Source: Begonia masoniana
Lineage: Eukaryota; Streptophyta; Magnoliopsida; Cucurbitales; Begoniaceae
DNA length: 64,000 nucleotides
Direction: 5' to 3'
Assembly (NCBI GenBank): GCA_022432975.1
Contig: CM039503.1
Location: 46,098,079 to 46,162,078, forward strand
The notes beneath the pieces are model-generated. The model worked only from the letters and a program-made list of their open reading frames with translations, had not been told where the DNA came from and did not search any database. Shown here piece after piece: positions 33,172 through 44,006 of this stretch. The number at the start of each line of letters is the position of its first letter. Positions within the stretch are counted from its first letter, which is position 1. Made by a program: the position numbers and the translations under genes.

Positions 33172-34114
33172 GGGAATTTACCAATAAAAACCTCTAAGTA
33201 TACGTTTTTTTTTATTTGAAATCTTAAAAGTATCAAATTAAACAATACAACCTTTAAACTATCAAAAACCTAACAAAACAAACTCTAGTGACCGTCCGAT
33301 CTGCGTCCATTCTGTATTTTTGCAGTCGAACGGACGGACGTTTAAAAAATGAGTGCGTCCATTTGCCGTAGAACGGACGGACGTTTAAAACTAGCATCTG
33401 TTCGATCAATATGACGGACGGACACACAAAAAGAACGTCTGTCCATGCCTATGTTTTGTCGTGGCAGTCAATGCGTCGGATCGGACGGACGTTGTATTTA
33501 AGCATTCATTCGTTATTCTGTATGTTCGTCCGTTCTTTTTAACGCATTTCATGAACGGACGGACATTCTTTAAAATTAGGGCAAAAAAGGACGCTCATCA
33601 CCGTCAAGTTTCCGTCCGTGCTTGCAATTTATAACAAACTAGAGGCTGAAATCTGACATTTCATTGCGTCAAAAATTGATTTTCTCTCTACGCTCTTCCA
33701 AATCTTTTTCAAATTTGCAACCGAAAAATGCTACAGGTAATAGCTTTCTCCATTATGAATAATTTAATTCAATTTTTATCGAAAATAACTCGCAAATCAG
33801 AGCCCTAGGTGTAAACTGTCTTCCAGCCTATATAACGGACAGACGCACTGAAAAAGTGTCCGTTTATTCTTCATTTTAATGGACGGACACAGAAAAAGAA
33901 CATCCGTTTATTCTTTATTTTTGCTGAATTGAGATTGTTTCCCTCTGATTTTCTTTATTTATTATGTTCATTATTGGTGTATTGTTCAATTGATAGGCTA
34001 AAATTGAATTTTAATTTGGATTTATCTTATCGGCAAAACTATTTTTTATTCAATTGATAGGCTATTGTTTATCTTGAATAAAATTTTTTATTTTTTTGCA
34101 GATAATCGTCATAA
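33172..34114 (+). mobile_element. MULE copy 2, terminal and leader region with GGACGGACG repeats
   Basis: GGGAATTTACCAATAAAAAC at 33172 is a candidate terminal end. GAACGGACGGACGTT-type words and inverted CGTCCGTTC words recur from 33290 to 33620 and at 33835-33920. An intron-like acceptor (TTTTTTTGCAG near 34100) lies just before the ATG. The repeats may bind transposase; that is inference. Confidence 0.5.
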
Positions 34115-34910
34115 ATGGCTGAGAGATTGGTTGATGCAGATGAGCCTGCGAACGTAGAGTGGTATATGGAGGAGCACGCTCCCATTTACGGTGATATTCA
34201 ACCATTTGATCACTTAGAGAGTGATTGAGAAATACATGTGCATTCAATCTCGCAAACCTTAGACGATGAGCTTCAAGAACCGTCTAATTCGAATGATGAC
34301 GATACACAAAGCATACAAGTAAGGGCAGATAATTCATGTGATTTTGTTGTGGGTAGACAATATAGTTTTTTAAAGGCCATTAGAGATGAAGTATGAGATT
34401 ATGCTTTGAAAAAATGATTTGAAATCAAATTCGTTAAAAGTGACAAGAATATACTCACGGCAAAATGTCAATGAGTAAATTGTAATTGGCATATGCATAC
34501 TTCGGTCATGCAAAATGAGTTGTCCTTCCAAATAAAATCCTACTGTAATGATCACAACTGTGTAAGGACACTTGATAATCGACACGTTTCGGCAAAGTGG
34601 TTGACAATGTATTATTTAGATAGGTTCAAAAGTCAACCTAACTGGCCCATTCCTTCTATTATCGAGACAGTGAAGAAGGAATATAAGGTGAACATTAAGC
34701 TAAGTCTTGCGAGAAGAGGAAGAAGCAAAACTAAAGAACTTAATTACAGGAGGGGCGAAAAACAATTCAAACTACTGCGTTCGTACTCAGAAAAAATATT
34801 CAGATCAAATCCAGACAGTACAGCGAAAATACATGGTTACGTGGTGGGTGAGGGGCGAGATGAGAAGATGATATTTGAAAGAATGTACATATGCTTATTT
34901 TATTAAATTA
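34115..34910 (+). pseudogene. MULE transposase copy 2, N-terminal part
   Basis: ATG at 34115. The leader includes TLDDELQE, then VVGRQYSFLKAIRDEV, the CNWHMHTSVMQNELSFQIKS region (DNA-binding-like part of MULE transposases), HNCVRTLDNRHVSAKWL and SIIETVKKEYKVNIKLSLAR. The frame ends MIFERMYICLFY, just where the catalytic DDE domain should begin. Several stops before 34480. The domain order agrees with MULE copy 1 (2387-6188). The C-terminal piece at 40862 may be from the same gene. Confidence 0.8.
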
Positions 34911-37664
34911 TGTTATTTACATATTGAGATATGCATGTTCATGCATTGAAATAGGAACCTATAAATAAATAATTTATATGACATAATGAATGAATGTATG
35001 AATGCATAAAACTACTAAAATAGATGAGTTTAGGTCAATTTCCTTTGACAAGTGGATGATGAAACCTAGAGGGTAAGAAACCGATGATTTTAGGTATTTG
35101 ACATTGTAACAATTTGGAGGAAGACCTAGATAGAAACGTCGAGTTAAGCGACTTGATCTTGGAGAAGACAATACCGCCCAGCACAATGCTAGAATCGCAG
35201 CGAAAGACTTTATATAAAATGAGCTCTAGCTCACGAAAGATGAGATAAATACACATAGCGATAAAATAAAATAAGATAATGCAAAAATTTAAACAATCTA
35301 AAAGATACTGTGTAGGAAATAAAGTCCAACACTCAAGAACTTATACAAACCAAGGAATAGAAATAATTACAACTAAGAATATCCTCACCAGGAAAAACTC
35401 TCGAGGAAGAAAAGAGCGAAACGCAATCCACTCCACCATGAGCATCTACAACCTCAACCTTCACGACCCGAACTTAGGAGATGGAGAGGGTTTTTGAGGT
35501 GAGTGACTAATTAAGTAGAGAACCCTATGCTATACACAAATGCATATGCAAAAACTGATTTTATCATTTTTCTTTCAAAACCATGATCAGTTATGAAAAT
35601 GCAGGGCATGACTTTACAATTTTCCTTTCCTTTCAAAAAGGCTCCACAAGCCGATGATTTCAAATCATTAAATCTTTATTTCCACTTTAAAAACAAACAC
35701 AACATGCCATAGTGAGACAGCTCAGAAAACGTGGTAACATACACAAATAGCTATACATAAAATAAATCGTCACCATTTTCATTAGAAAACAACCCCAGTT
35801 AAAAGGAAGTGTCACTCATTGACCCTTCCAGCACAGTCACAGAAAGGTGACAACCGTAGACCCAACCGCACCTCACGAGTCAGAAGAAGTTGAAAAGTGA
35901 CGGTGATCTAAGGACCACCCGGGCTACTAATGAGAATCTCAATAACGGTAAAACCCGTGAATCAAATGATGGTTGGGAACAAGCTCAACCACAACGTCAT
36001 ACATATAACCCACCCACTGATGGCCGGTGAACCGAAGTTCAAGGGCGACACCAACTTAATGCTCAATACCCTAGCCAGGTCTAGGCGTTATTGGGCCCCC
36101 AAAGGATACGTCAGCACCGCCCTGTCACCCAATATCGCATATGTACCATCAAATAACTTTCACACAGCAAAAGGTGCAAATCAACGACTTCGGTTGCTTT
36201 GGTTGTTTAAACATTGATACAACCCAAGGCTACCGAAGACAATCCTCAAGAAGGCCCAATAACCTCAAACAAACATCATGTCTGATTCTAGTTATTTTGA
36301 TTGCTCGAACATTGCAGCCCAGAACAATAGAAGTTCAACACCAGAAGGCTCAAATAGCCCAAACAAGATTAGCCCATCGGGCGTGCATCCATATTAGTCT
36401 AACATGAAATACCTATGCACATGAAATTTAAACGTGTAAAACAAACATACATATACGTAAAAACTAACGTGCTGTCAACCAGACCCTGTCAGAGTTTTTG
36501 TAGGTGTCATCCACCAAAATACGTTTCAGTTTGAAATTTTGCAATGCAATACGATGAAAAATGTACAATATAGAAACCCCTCCCTAGATGGTGACAATTG
36601 CCTACTCTTACCGACAAACCAATCACCTACGCTAACGGCACGGACTAGGAAACCAGCTCTGAGAAATCACATTGTCGGGTAAAGAGTCCTCGACGAAACC
36701 CACAACGAAAATCAAATTTCAAATCCAACATCGGACAACAAGAAGGGACTCCTAAAACGAGACTGGGAACCTTAATTAGTCACCACTAACGATTTATTGA
36801 ACGATCAGCCAATACACACGAGCATCATCCAAAAATAACCAAAGTTTCAATATTGCACACTCGACCCTCAAAACTCCAAAATACCCTTTCTAAACCTAGA
36901 ATCAATTCCAAAACGATACTAAGAACCATATCTAGCAAGGCTGTAACTGATACGCCAAAACAAAATTTAGAATTTTTACCTCAATTTGCGTGCAAAACGA
37001 ACCACCATCGTGTTCAGAACTCCGAAACAAGTTAGAAGTAAGCTGACTGGGAAAGATTATGACATCGTTTGGCCGCCCCGAACTGTGGTCAGAGTCACTG
37101 CCAAAATTGTCTAAAATGACGAAAATACCCTCGTTAGAAACTGAAAAAAAAAAGAGATGAAAAAATCAGAAAAATGAGCGAAAACGAATCCTATCCCGGT
37201 TCGGGTCTGGCCCGGTCCAGTCCGATACGGGTCGGCCCGACCGACCAAGGCCGCACTGGCCCATTGGCTCCGCTGGCCCCGCCCAAGCCCAGGATCGCAG
37301 CGGCCTCCGGTTGTCTTCTGCCTCCTCTCTTCCGCCCATTTCGCTCGGAACGATGTTCCGAGTACAACCATACCAAAAATTCCAAGAGAAACGAGGTTTT
37401 TGGGTGACAAATCTCAACTCTAAACCCTAAACGTTTTCCAGCGAAAAACGTATCAAAAACTCACTAACCTTGAAATCTCCCCTCACAAACGTTTTAGCAC
37501 TCTCCAAGGCGAACGTTTTGATACCAATTTTGACTCGGTCGGAGCTCGATTGCTCGCCGGCGCTCCTCCCTCTGTCTCGGTGTGCAGCGCTCTAACAAGG
37601 AAAATGAAGGAGAAGAGGGTTTCTCCCTCATCTCTCTCTCATTTTGTTTTAATAAAATTAACTA
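34911..37664 (-). mobile_element. Probable decayed LTR J (minus), non-coding
   Basis: Minus-strand order resembles other LTRs here: CT-rich leader (37560-37650), donor-like TTTCAAG|GTTAGTG near 37466, TGTAG acceptor near 35450 and the CAGCGAAAGACTTT box near 35195. No clean ends found. The plus-strand TTTTGATACCA near 37497 looks like a primer site but lies inside the leader. Short open frames show no motif. Confidence 0.35.
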
Positions 37665-38512
37665 GGGTAATTATCGATTTGAACCCTGTACTATACACGT
37701 TTTTTCAATTCGGCCCCTGTACTAAAAAAATCGGCAAACCGAACCCTGTACTTTGATTCTGTTGTCAGTTTTGACCTTCTATCAATAATTTCATTAAACC
37801 CTCATTGAAAAAACTAACAAACGATCTTAGATTCAGTTGAAATTTTTACCACATGTTCAGTACTTAATGAGACGATAATCTAAAAATTTTCGTGATTTTT
37901 TAACATATGTACGATTTATTGAAATTTTATTTTAGTATTTTATAAAAATATTATAATAAATCATACAAATTTTAGAAAATCACGAAACTTTTTCTATTAT
38001 CGACCCATAATAGGTTGAACATGTGAAAAAGTTTTCAAATAAATCAAATATTGTTTGATATTTTTTTAAAAATTAATTTATAAAATAAAGAAGAAACTGA
38101 AATTAATTTAAACAAATAACAAACGATATTGGATTTATTTGAAACTTTTTCTAGATGTTTGCCATATTATGGGTAGATAATAGAAAAATTTACAAAATTT
38201 TTTAAAACTTGTATGATTTATTATAATATTGTTAAACAATACTAAAATAAAATTATAATAAATCGTAGATGTGTTAGAAAATCACGAAAATTCTCAGATT
38301 ATCTTCTCATTAAGTAATGAACATGTGGTAAAAATGTCGACTGAATCTAAGATTTTTTGGTAGTTTTTTCAATAAGGATTTTATGAGATTGTTGATAGAA
38401 GGTCATAACTGATAACAAAATCAAAGTACAGGGTTCGGTTTGTCGGTTTTTTTAGTACAGAGGCCGAATTGAAAAAACGTGTATAGTACAGGGTTCAAAT
38501 CGATAATTTCCC
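37665..38512. mobile_element. Foldback MULE 1 (848 bp), 9-bp TSD
   Basis: Ends GGGTAATTATCGATTTGAAC and the inverted copy GTTCAAATCGATAATTTCCC. Inverted similarity extends over 300 bases per side, making the element nearly one palindrome. Direct 9-base duplication AATTAACTA at 37656-37664 and 38513-38521, the length typical of Mutator-like elements. No coding capacity. Confidence 0.88.
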
Positions 38513-38580
38513 AATTAACTATATTTATTTAAAATATATTATATCATTTAATTTATTAAATAACATAACCATATAATATA

Positions 38581-39526
38581 GGGTTTTTTTAAAAAAACCA
38601 CAAATTTGAGTTTTTTAAAAAAAAAAACCTTAAATTTTACTATTAATTAAAAAAAAAAACCTCAAAATATCAAAAATAAGCAATTTGAACCTATTAGTCC
38701 GAACTGGGTACCGGCCTGCGCAGAGAGGCCGGCCTATCCAAAATGATTAATTGATTTAAACAAAATATCAAACGATATTCAATTTATTTGAAATTTTTAT
38801 CACATGTTTATCACATTGTGGGAAGATAGTGTGAAAATTTTCGTGATTTTATAATAATTGTACGATTTATTATAATTTTAGTTAATTATGTTATACAAAA
38901 ATTATAATAAATCGTACAAATATTAGAAAATCACGAAAATTCTCAGCTTATCTTCCCATGATGTGGTGAATATGTGCTAAAAGTTTCAAGTAAATTGAAT
39001 AACGTTTATTATTTTTTTTAATTAATTCAAGTAAATTGAATATCGTTTGATATTTTTTTAAAATAAATTTTAAAAAAATACTAAATGTTATTCAATTTAT
39101 TTGAAATTTTTACTACATGCTCACCACATTATGAGAAAATAACTAGAGAATTTTTGTGATTTTCTAACACTTGTACGATTTATTATAATTGTTTTATAAA
39201 CTAATTAACTAAAATTATAATAAATCGTACAAATGTTATAAAATCACTAAAATTTTCACACTATCTTCCCACAATGTGATGCACATGCGGTAAAAATTTC
39301 AAGTAAATTGAATATCGTTGCTAGTTTTTTAAAATCAATTCGTCATTTAGCGAAAAAAAAAAAGGGTGGACAGGCCGGCCTCTCTGCGTAGGCCAGTATC
39401 CAGTCCGGACTAAAAGATTTAAATTGCCTATTTTTTATACTTTGAGGTTTTTTTCGATGAATAGTAAAATTTAATGTTTTTTTTCAAAAAAACCCAAACT
39501 TTGAGGTTTTTTTTTTAAAAAAACCC
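38581..39526. mobile_element. Foldback MULE 2 (946 bp), 9-bp TSD
   Basis: Ends GGGTTTTTTTAAAAAAACC and its inverse. Direct 9-base duplication TATAATATA at 38572-38580 and 39527-39535. Inner arms share with foldback 1 the words CACATG, CGTGATTTT, ACGATTTATTATAATTTTA and AATATCGTTTGATATT. Adds an inverted AGGCCGGCCT block on each side (near 38730 and 39370). No coding capacity. Confidence 0.85.
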
Positions 39527-39535
39527 TATAATATA

Positions 39536-40860
39536 ACACTTCTATTTACGTATACAAGTTCACTATTTGAACACGTGTAAAAACCCCACCCAAATACCAA
39601 GCCAACAAGTCACACAACCGACACACTGTGCGATACCTTGTCCGATTAAAAACCCACTCGTGATGTTAAAAACTTCAAATTTGACAACTTGACTAGAATG
39701 CACACGTGGCACAAGTAACACGTTTGCAATGCTAAAACAAATAATATCTCTCAAGCGCAAGTAAGTAATAAGTTAGAGTAAAACACAAGTTGTTAATACA
39801 ATTCGGTCAAAATGTCTGCTTCTATGCCCCAAGATATCTCTTGAAGATTCTTTTCTACTAGCTCTTTTAGTTACAATTGATGGACTTTTCAGACATCAAT
39901 TGCACCTTTACAGTGTAAAGACTTCACTCTTTTCTTCATTCAATAATGAATATGATTTAAAATAATTTGTACAAAAATCTAACCTCTCACGAGAATTAAT
40001 TCCTCAATAGATAAAGTAGGTTAGAGTTATATTAATAGGCTTAAAGAAATGAACGTTTGATATGCTCAAATAAAACCTCACATACTCAATAGCTATTGCA
40101 CAGGGGATGAGAGACTCTATTTATAGATGACCTCCAACTTTTGAGTTGGCGGTCAACCTTTACTTAAAATCTGATCGACCATAATATGATTGTCATGGCA
40201 TTTTCTAAATAGCATCGGTTGTACACATGCTTCGTTCCATCGACTGTAAAATGTTCGTTACAACTAATTTTGACATGGGTTGATTATCACGCAAATTTAC
40301 GTGGACTACCATGATTCTTTCATCATACAACGATGTCCTGGATCCGGTCAATTGTAAAATACCTTTTATGCAACCCTTATTGGATCTGGACTACCGTCGG
40401 TGCACTTGTAGTCTACTGCTCTAGACTATCGCGTCCTAGGTTTGGTTGACCACTATAGTCGTTTGAATAATATGTCTCGAGTTAGGGCTACCACAGGTGC
40501 ATGCTTGGTCCAACGTTGTGGACTTCAACATCTTAAATCAATTGAAGGCAACTTGACTTTCCAAAAATGTATCTCTACTATGAACGATCTCAATATGCTC
40601 TGGTCAACTGCGTGTTTTCAACTGTGTGAAAATTGATCAACCATTTGGGCTTGAAACCTAAAAGAAGACTTAAGAATATTCTCCAAAAACTTAATAAGTG
40701 CATTAGAAACTTCCAATACCCAACATAACGGGTATTTCCATTCCAAGGCAAATAATATTATCTCAAGTTAGTACAAATTTGTAATTTTAATCCTTTGATC
40801 ATCAAAGCATAAGTGCAATCTCTAAAAGACGATTTCGGGGCATAACGTATAGCACTATTT
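39536..40860. other. Non-coding, nothing recognised
   Basis: No domain or transposon end identified. A 66-base tandem duplication (AAAAGACGATTTCGGGGCAT at about 40825 and 40891) overlaps the following MULE piece. Confidence 0.4.
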
Positions 40861-40861
40861 C

Positions 40862-41130
40862 TACCAAAGGCATATGTATACAAACTTCAAAAGACGATTT
40901 CGGGGCATAACGTATAGAGATGCAATGTGGAATGCAGTAAGGGCAACCACAAGGGAATATTTTGATATAGAAATGAGAAAAGTGTATGAGCTCAACAAGG
41001 ATGCCCACGCATGGTTTCGACAAACACCACCGAGCTGTTGGGCCACTCATGAGTTTTCACCAATTCCCAAGTGCGACTTGTACTTGAATAATTTATGCGA
41101 GTCTTTTAATTCAACTATATTGCTACCAAT
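40862..41130 (+). pseudogene. MULE transposase C-terminal fragment
   Basis: The frame contains MYTNFKRRFRGITYRDAMWN, MRKVYELNKDAHAWFRQTPP and WATHEFSPIPKCDLYLNNLC followed by ESFNS. This WxxHxFxxxxKCDxxxNNxxESFN pattern is the region after the DDE core in plant MULE transposases. No start context and no DDE core upstream. It has the same strand as MULE copy 2 and could be its 3' part displaced by about 6 kb of insertions. Confidence 0.85.
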
Positions 41131-41386
41131 CTCTAATTTGATCGCTGCGTAATGCAGCGCTTGCAGCGACCAGTCGCTGCTTCTCTTTTTCTCTGCCTTC
41201 CAGTTTTGCCCTTGACCGATTTGATAAATGTTTTGATTGCTTTATTAATTGTTTTAAATAGATTTAAGTTTATAAATGGTTTTGTTTTAAGTGATTTAAA
41301 ATGTAGATTTCAATTCCGCTTAAGTTTAATTAAGTATAAAAAAAATCATATGTACGGAAAATGGGTACAGTCTTAGGGATGTTACA
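41131..41386 (+). mobile_element. 3' end of a D/L-family LTR (fragment)
   Basis: Shares with the end of LTR L the words TAGATTTCAATTCCG, ATGGGTACAGT and the terminal TTAGGGATGTTACA. A GCTGCG/CGCAGC inverted-word cluster (41140-41180) sits where L and D have their GATC hairpins. Joined directly to the pol fragment at 41387. Confidence 0.7.
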
Positions 41387-41872
41387 AATGGTGACTGCAC
41401 AAAGCCGACAGAAGAGTTATGCAGACCAAAGAAGAAGAGATCTTGAATTTGCTGTAGGGGATGAGGTATTCTTAAAGGTTTCACCTTTTAAAGGAGTTAT
41501 AAGATTTGGTAAGAAGGGAAAGCTTAATCCGCGATTTATTGGACCATTCCCTGTCTTAGCAAGGATTGGCAGTACAGCTTACAAACTGCAATTGCCTCCA
41601 TCATTGGAAAAGGTACATAATGTCTTTCATGTGTCAATGTTAAGGAAATGCATACGTGATCCGGCACATGTTGTTGAACCAACTGGAATCGATATCGAGC
41701 CGACACTAGGGTATGAAGAGAAACCAGTAAGGATTATGGAATCTGCAGTAAAGACTCTTCGAAATAAAGAAATTCCACTGGTGAAAGTCTTATGGATGAA
41801 TCATGGTATTGAAGAAGCCACATGGGAGCGACAGCAAGACATGCTGAACAAATATCCTGAGCTCTTTGTTTG
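41387..41872 (+). pseudogene. Integrase C-terminus and chromodomain of element K
   Basis: A 161-residue open tail from MVTAQSRQKSYADQ to KYPELFV. Shows the integrase C-terminal motif RFIGPFPVLARIGS, then NVFHVSMLRKCIRDPAHVVE, and a chromodomain (VKVLWMNHGIEEATWER). No stop inside, unlike the copy in D. Everything upstream is missing. The polypurine tract AAGGAGGGGTGGA (41902-41914) and 3' LTR follow, so it is the 3' end of a truncated chromovirus. Confidence 0.9.
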
Positions 41873-42079
41873 AGCAATTTTCGAGGACGAAAATTTTGTT
41901 TAAGGAGGGGTGGATGTAACACCCGACGAGTTTGACCAGGTGACTTTCTTAACTGTTTTAACGACCATGTTTATTTTGATCTTTTCGGTTTGAAATTTTA
42001 TGCCAAGGATTAATTAATGTGCATGTGTCATAAATTAGGTTGGGTGGCAGGACTTATAATTAAGAATGGTTGGATTAAG

Positions 42080-42087
42080 TATAAATA
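42080..42087 (+). promoter_or_regulatory. TATA box of LTR K
   Basis: TATAAATA stands about 30 bases before a CT-rich leader, as expected for an LTR promoter. The equivalent site in LTR L has decayed. Confidence 0.6.
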
Positions 42088-42376
42088 GAAAATGGAAATT
42101 TTAAACCTCATTGTAGCCGACATTCCCTTCTGCTTTCTCTCATTTCCCCGAGCTGTCTCCCTCTCCACCAGCGACTCTCTCATCGACGACGGATTTCTCC
42201 TTCTCCACTTCGACAATCGACGCCCTAGGTAAGACTCAGACAATGTGGATTGATGGTTATCTATTTGAGTACTGTTTTTCAGTTGAACTTGAGATTTCGG
42301 ATTCTGCAATGGCCGAGTCTGGTTATTGTGATTCTAGGAATTCTAGACTACGCACACTGAGTGCTCGACTAATGGA

Positions 42377-42378
<2 letters not shown>

Positions 42379-42452
<74 letters not shown>
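42379..42452 (+). repeat. (TA)37 microsatellite in LTR K
   Basis: A pure TA run of 74 bases inside the predicted first intron. Confidence 0.99.
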
Positions 42453-42455
<3 letters not shown>

Positions 42456-44006
42456 GTTAGATTCTAGGGTGATTTTTAATTAGGAATTTTAGGATGTTGT
42501 TTTAACTCTACAATGTGAAATGTTTTAGGTGAAGAAGTCTGAAGAGAAGTACTCAAAGTTGCTAAGGAAACCAGGTAAGTGAATGTGTAGGAATATCCAG
42601 CCATTAGGGCCCTACATCATAAGGGTACTGGTTAGAAGCTGTTTTCGATGTTTAAGGGTTATTTGAGTTATTGTCTGTTGGTTATGATACTCGAACTATT
42701 AGTATGATTCTAGTTAGATGTATGATCTGTTCAATAGAATGATGAACTAAGAGTATCCCAGCTCATGCATCATGAATGTTTCTCAAGCACGTGAAAATGT
42801 TTTCAATGCATGTTTTCTTTCATGAATAAGACAAGAAGATGAAACCTATGCAACATGGATTAAAAGAGGGTTGGGGGCGGTTTGGCGTATGTCACTGTCC
42901 AAAAGAGGGACCAAGAATACGACCTGCAAGGGACTATGTACACTCTCACTGTCGAACCCCCTTTACCGGAACAAATTCTCCCTTAATCCATACAACGTAA
43001 ATGATGATTATGAATGATGACTATGAATGATGACTATGAATGATGATTATGAATGATGTATATGAATGATGTCTATGAACATGAGTACGAACAAGAACAA
43101 GAAAAGATCCATGAGCATGTGTTTCTTTAAACTGTACATTCATGCATATGTGTTAGCATTGCATTCCTTACTAAGCATTAGGCTTATAGTTTAAACCTTA
43201 TGATGTAGGTGACGAGATATCAGGTGAGGAATTCAAAGTTGATGAAGATGTCTAAGTTTGGTTGCTGGAAGGCGTTCAGGAAGCAATTCTGTGGCTGGAT
43301 GACGAATGAGACCCCTGGTTAATGCTCTTATGATTTCAGTTATGATTATGAATATGGTAGTTTAAGTAGGATGAGTTTATTTTATAACATTGAGCCTTTG
43401 AAATTGTCTGGTTGACCATCGAGTCTGGGAATGGTTATAAGGATTATTAAATGATCTATTGCTTAAGTCTTCCGCTATATGTATTCTGGATGAGTCTTTG
43501 ATTTTTCATTCGTATGAATGTTATGTCAATGGAGTTTGAAGTCTGTGAAGGTCATGTCTACCAGTAGATGTTCTCTATCGGCAGATATAGTTAAGGAGTT
43601 AAGTGTGGTCTATCGGTGGAGGTGTTATACACTGTTCGCCGGCGGATGTAGTGTGTTTGCTTTCGGGTGATGCAAGTTATCCGGATGACGTCACCGGATG
43701 ATGTCTTCTGTATTTCACCGGATGATGTCTCCTACTACTGGGCGTCTAAGAATGAGTGAAGTTCAGTGAATCACGTGGGGAGCACATGTCGTTTCGGATG
43801 ATGTAAATGTTGTTTTGTCGTCTAGTGACCGGTAGATGTAGTGAATTTCAAATATCGAATGATGTAAATGTTGTTTTGTCGTCTAGTGACCAGTAGATGA
43901 AGTGTATTTCAAATACCGGATGATGTAAGCATTGTTTTGTCGTCTAGTGACCGGGGCAAGGTTTAAAAAAGTCACGTGTTAGACTCTTGTTCACCGGTAG
44001 ATGTCC

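Noticed and set aside
37490..37520. TTTTGATACCA as a primer binding site for a minus element
   Set aside because: It sits inside an LTR-like leader next to a donor site, with no LTR end beside it. Chance match more likely.
42243..42467. 74-codon frame in LTR K
   Set aside because: Half of it is the (TA)n microsatellite, and it lies in a predicted intron.
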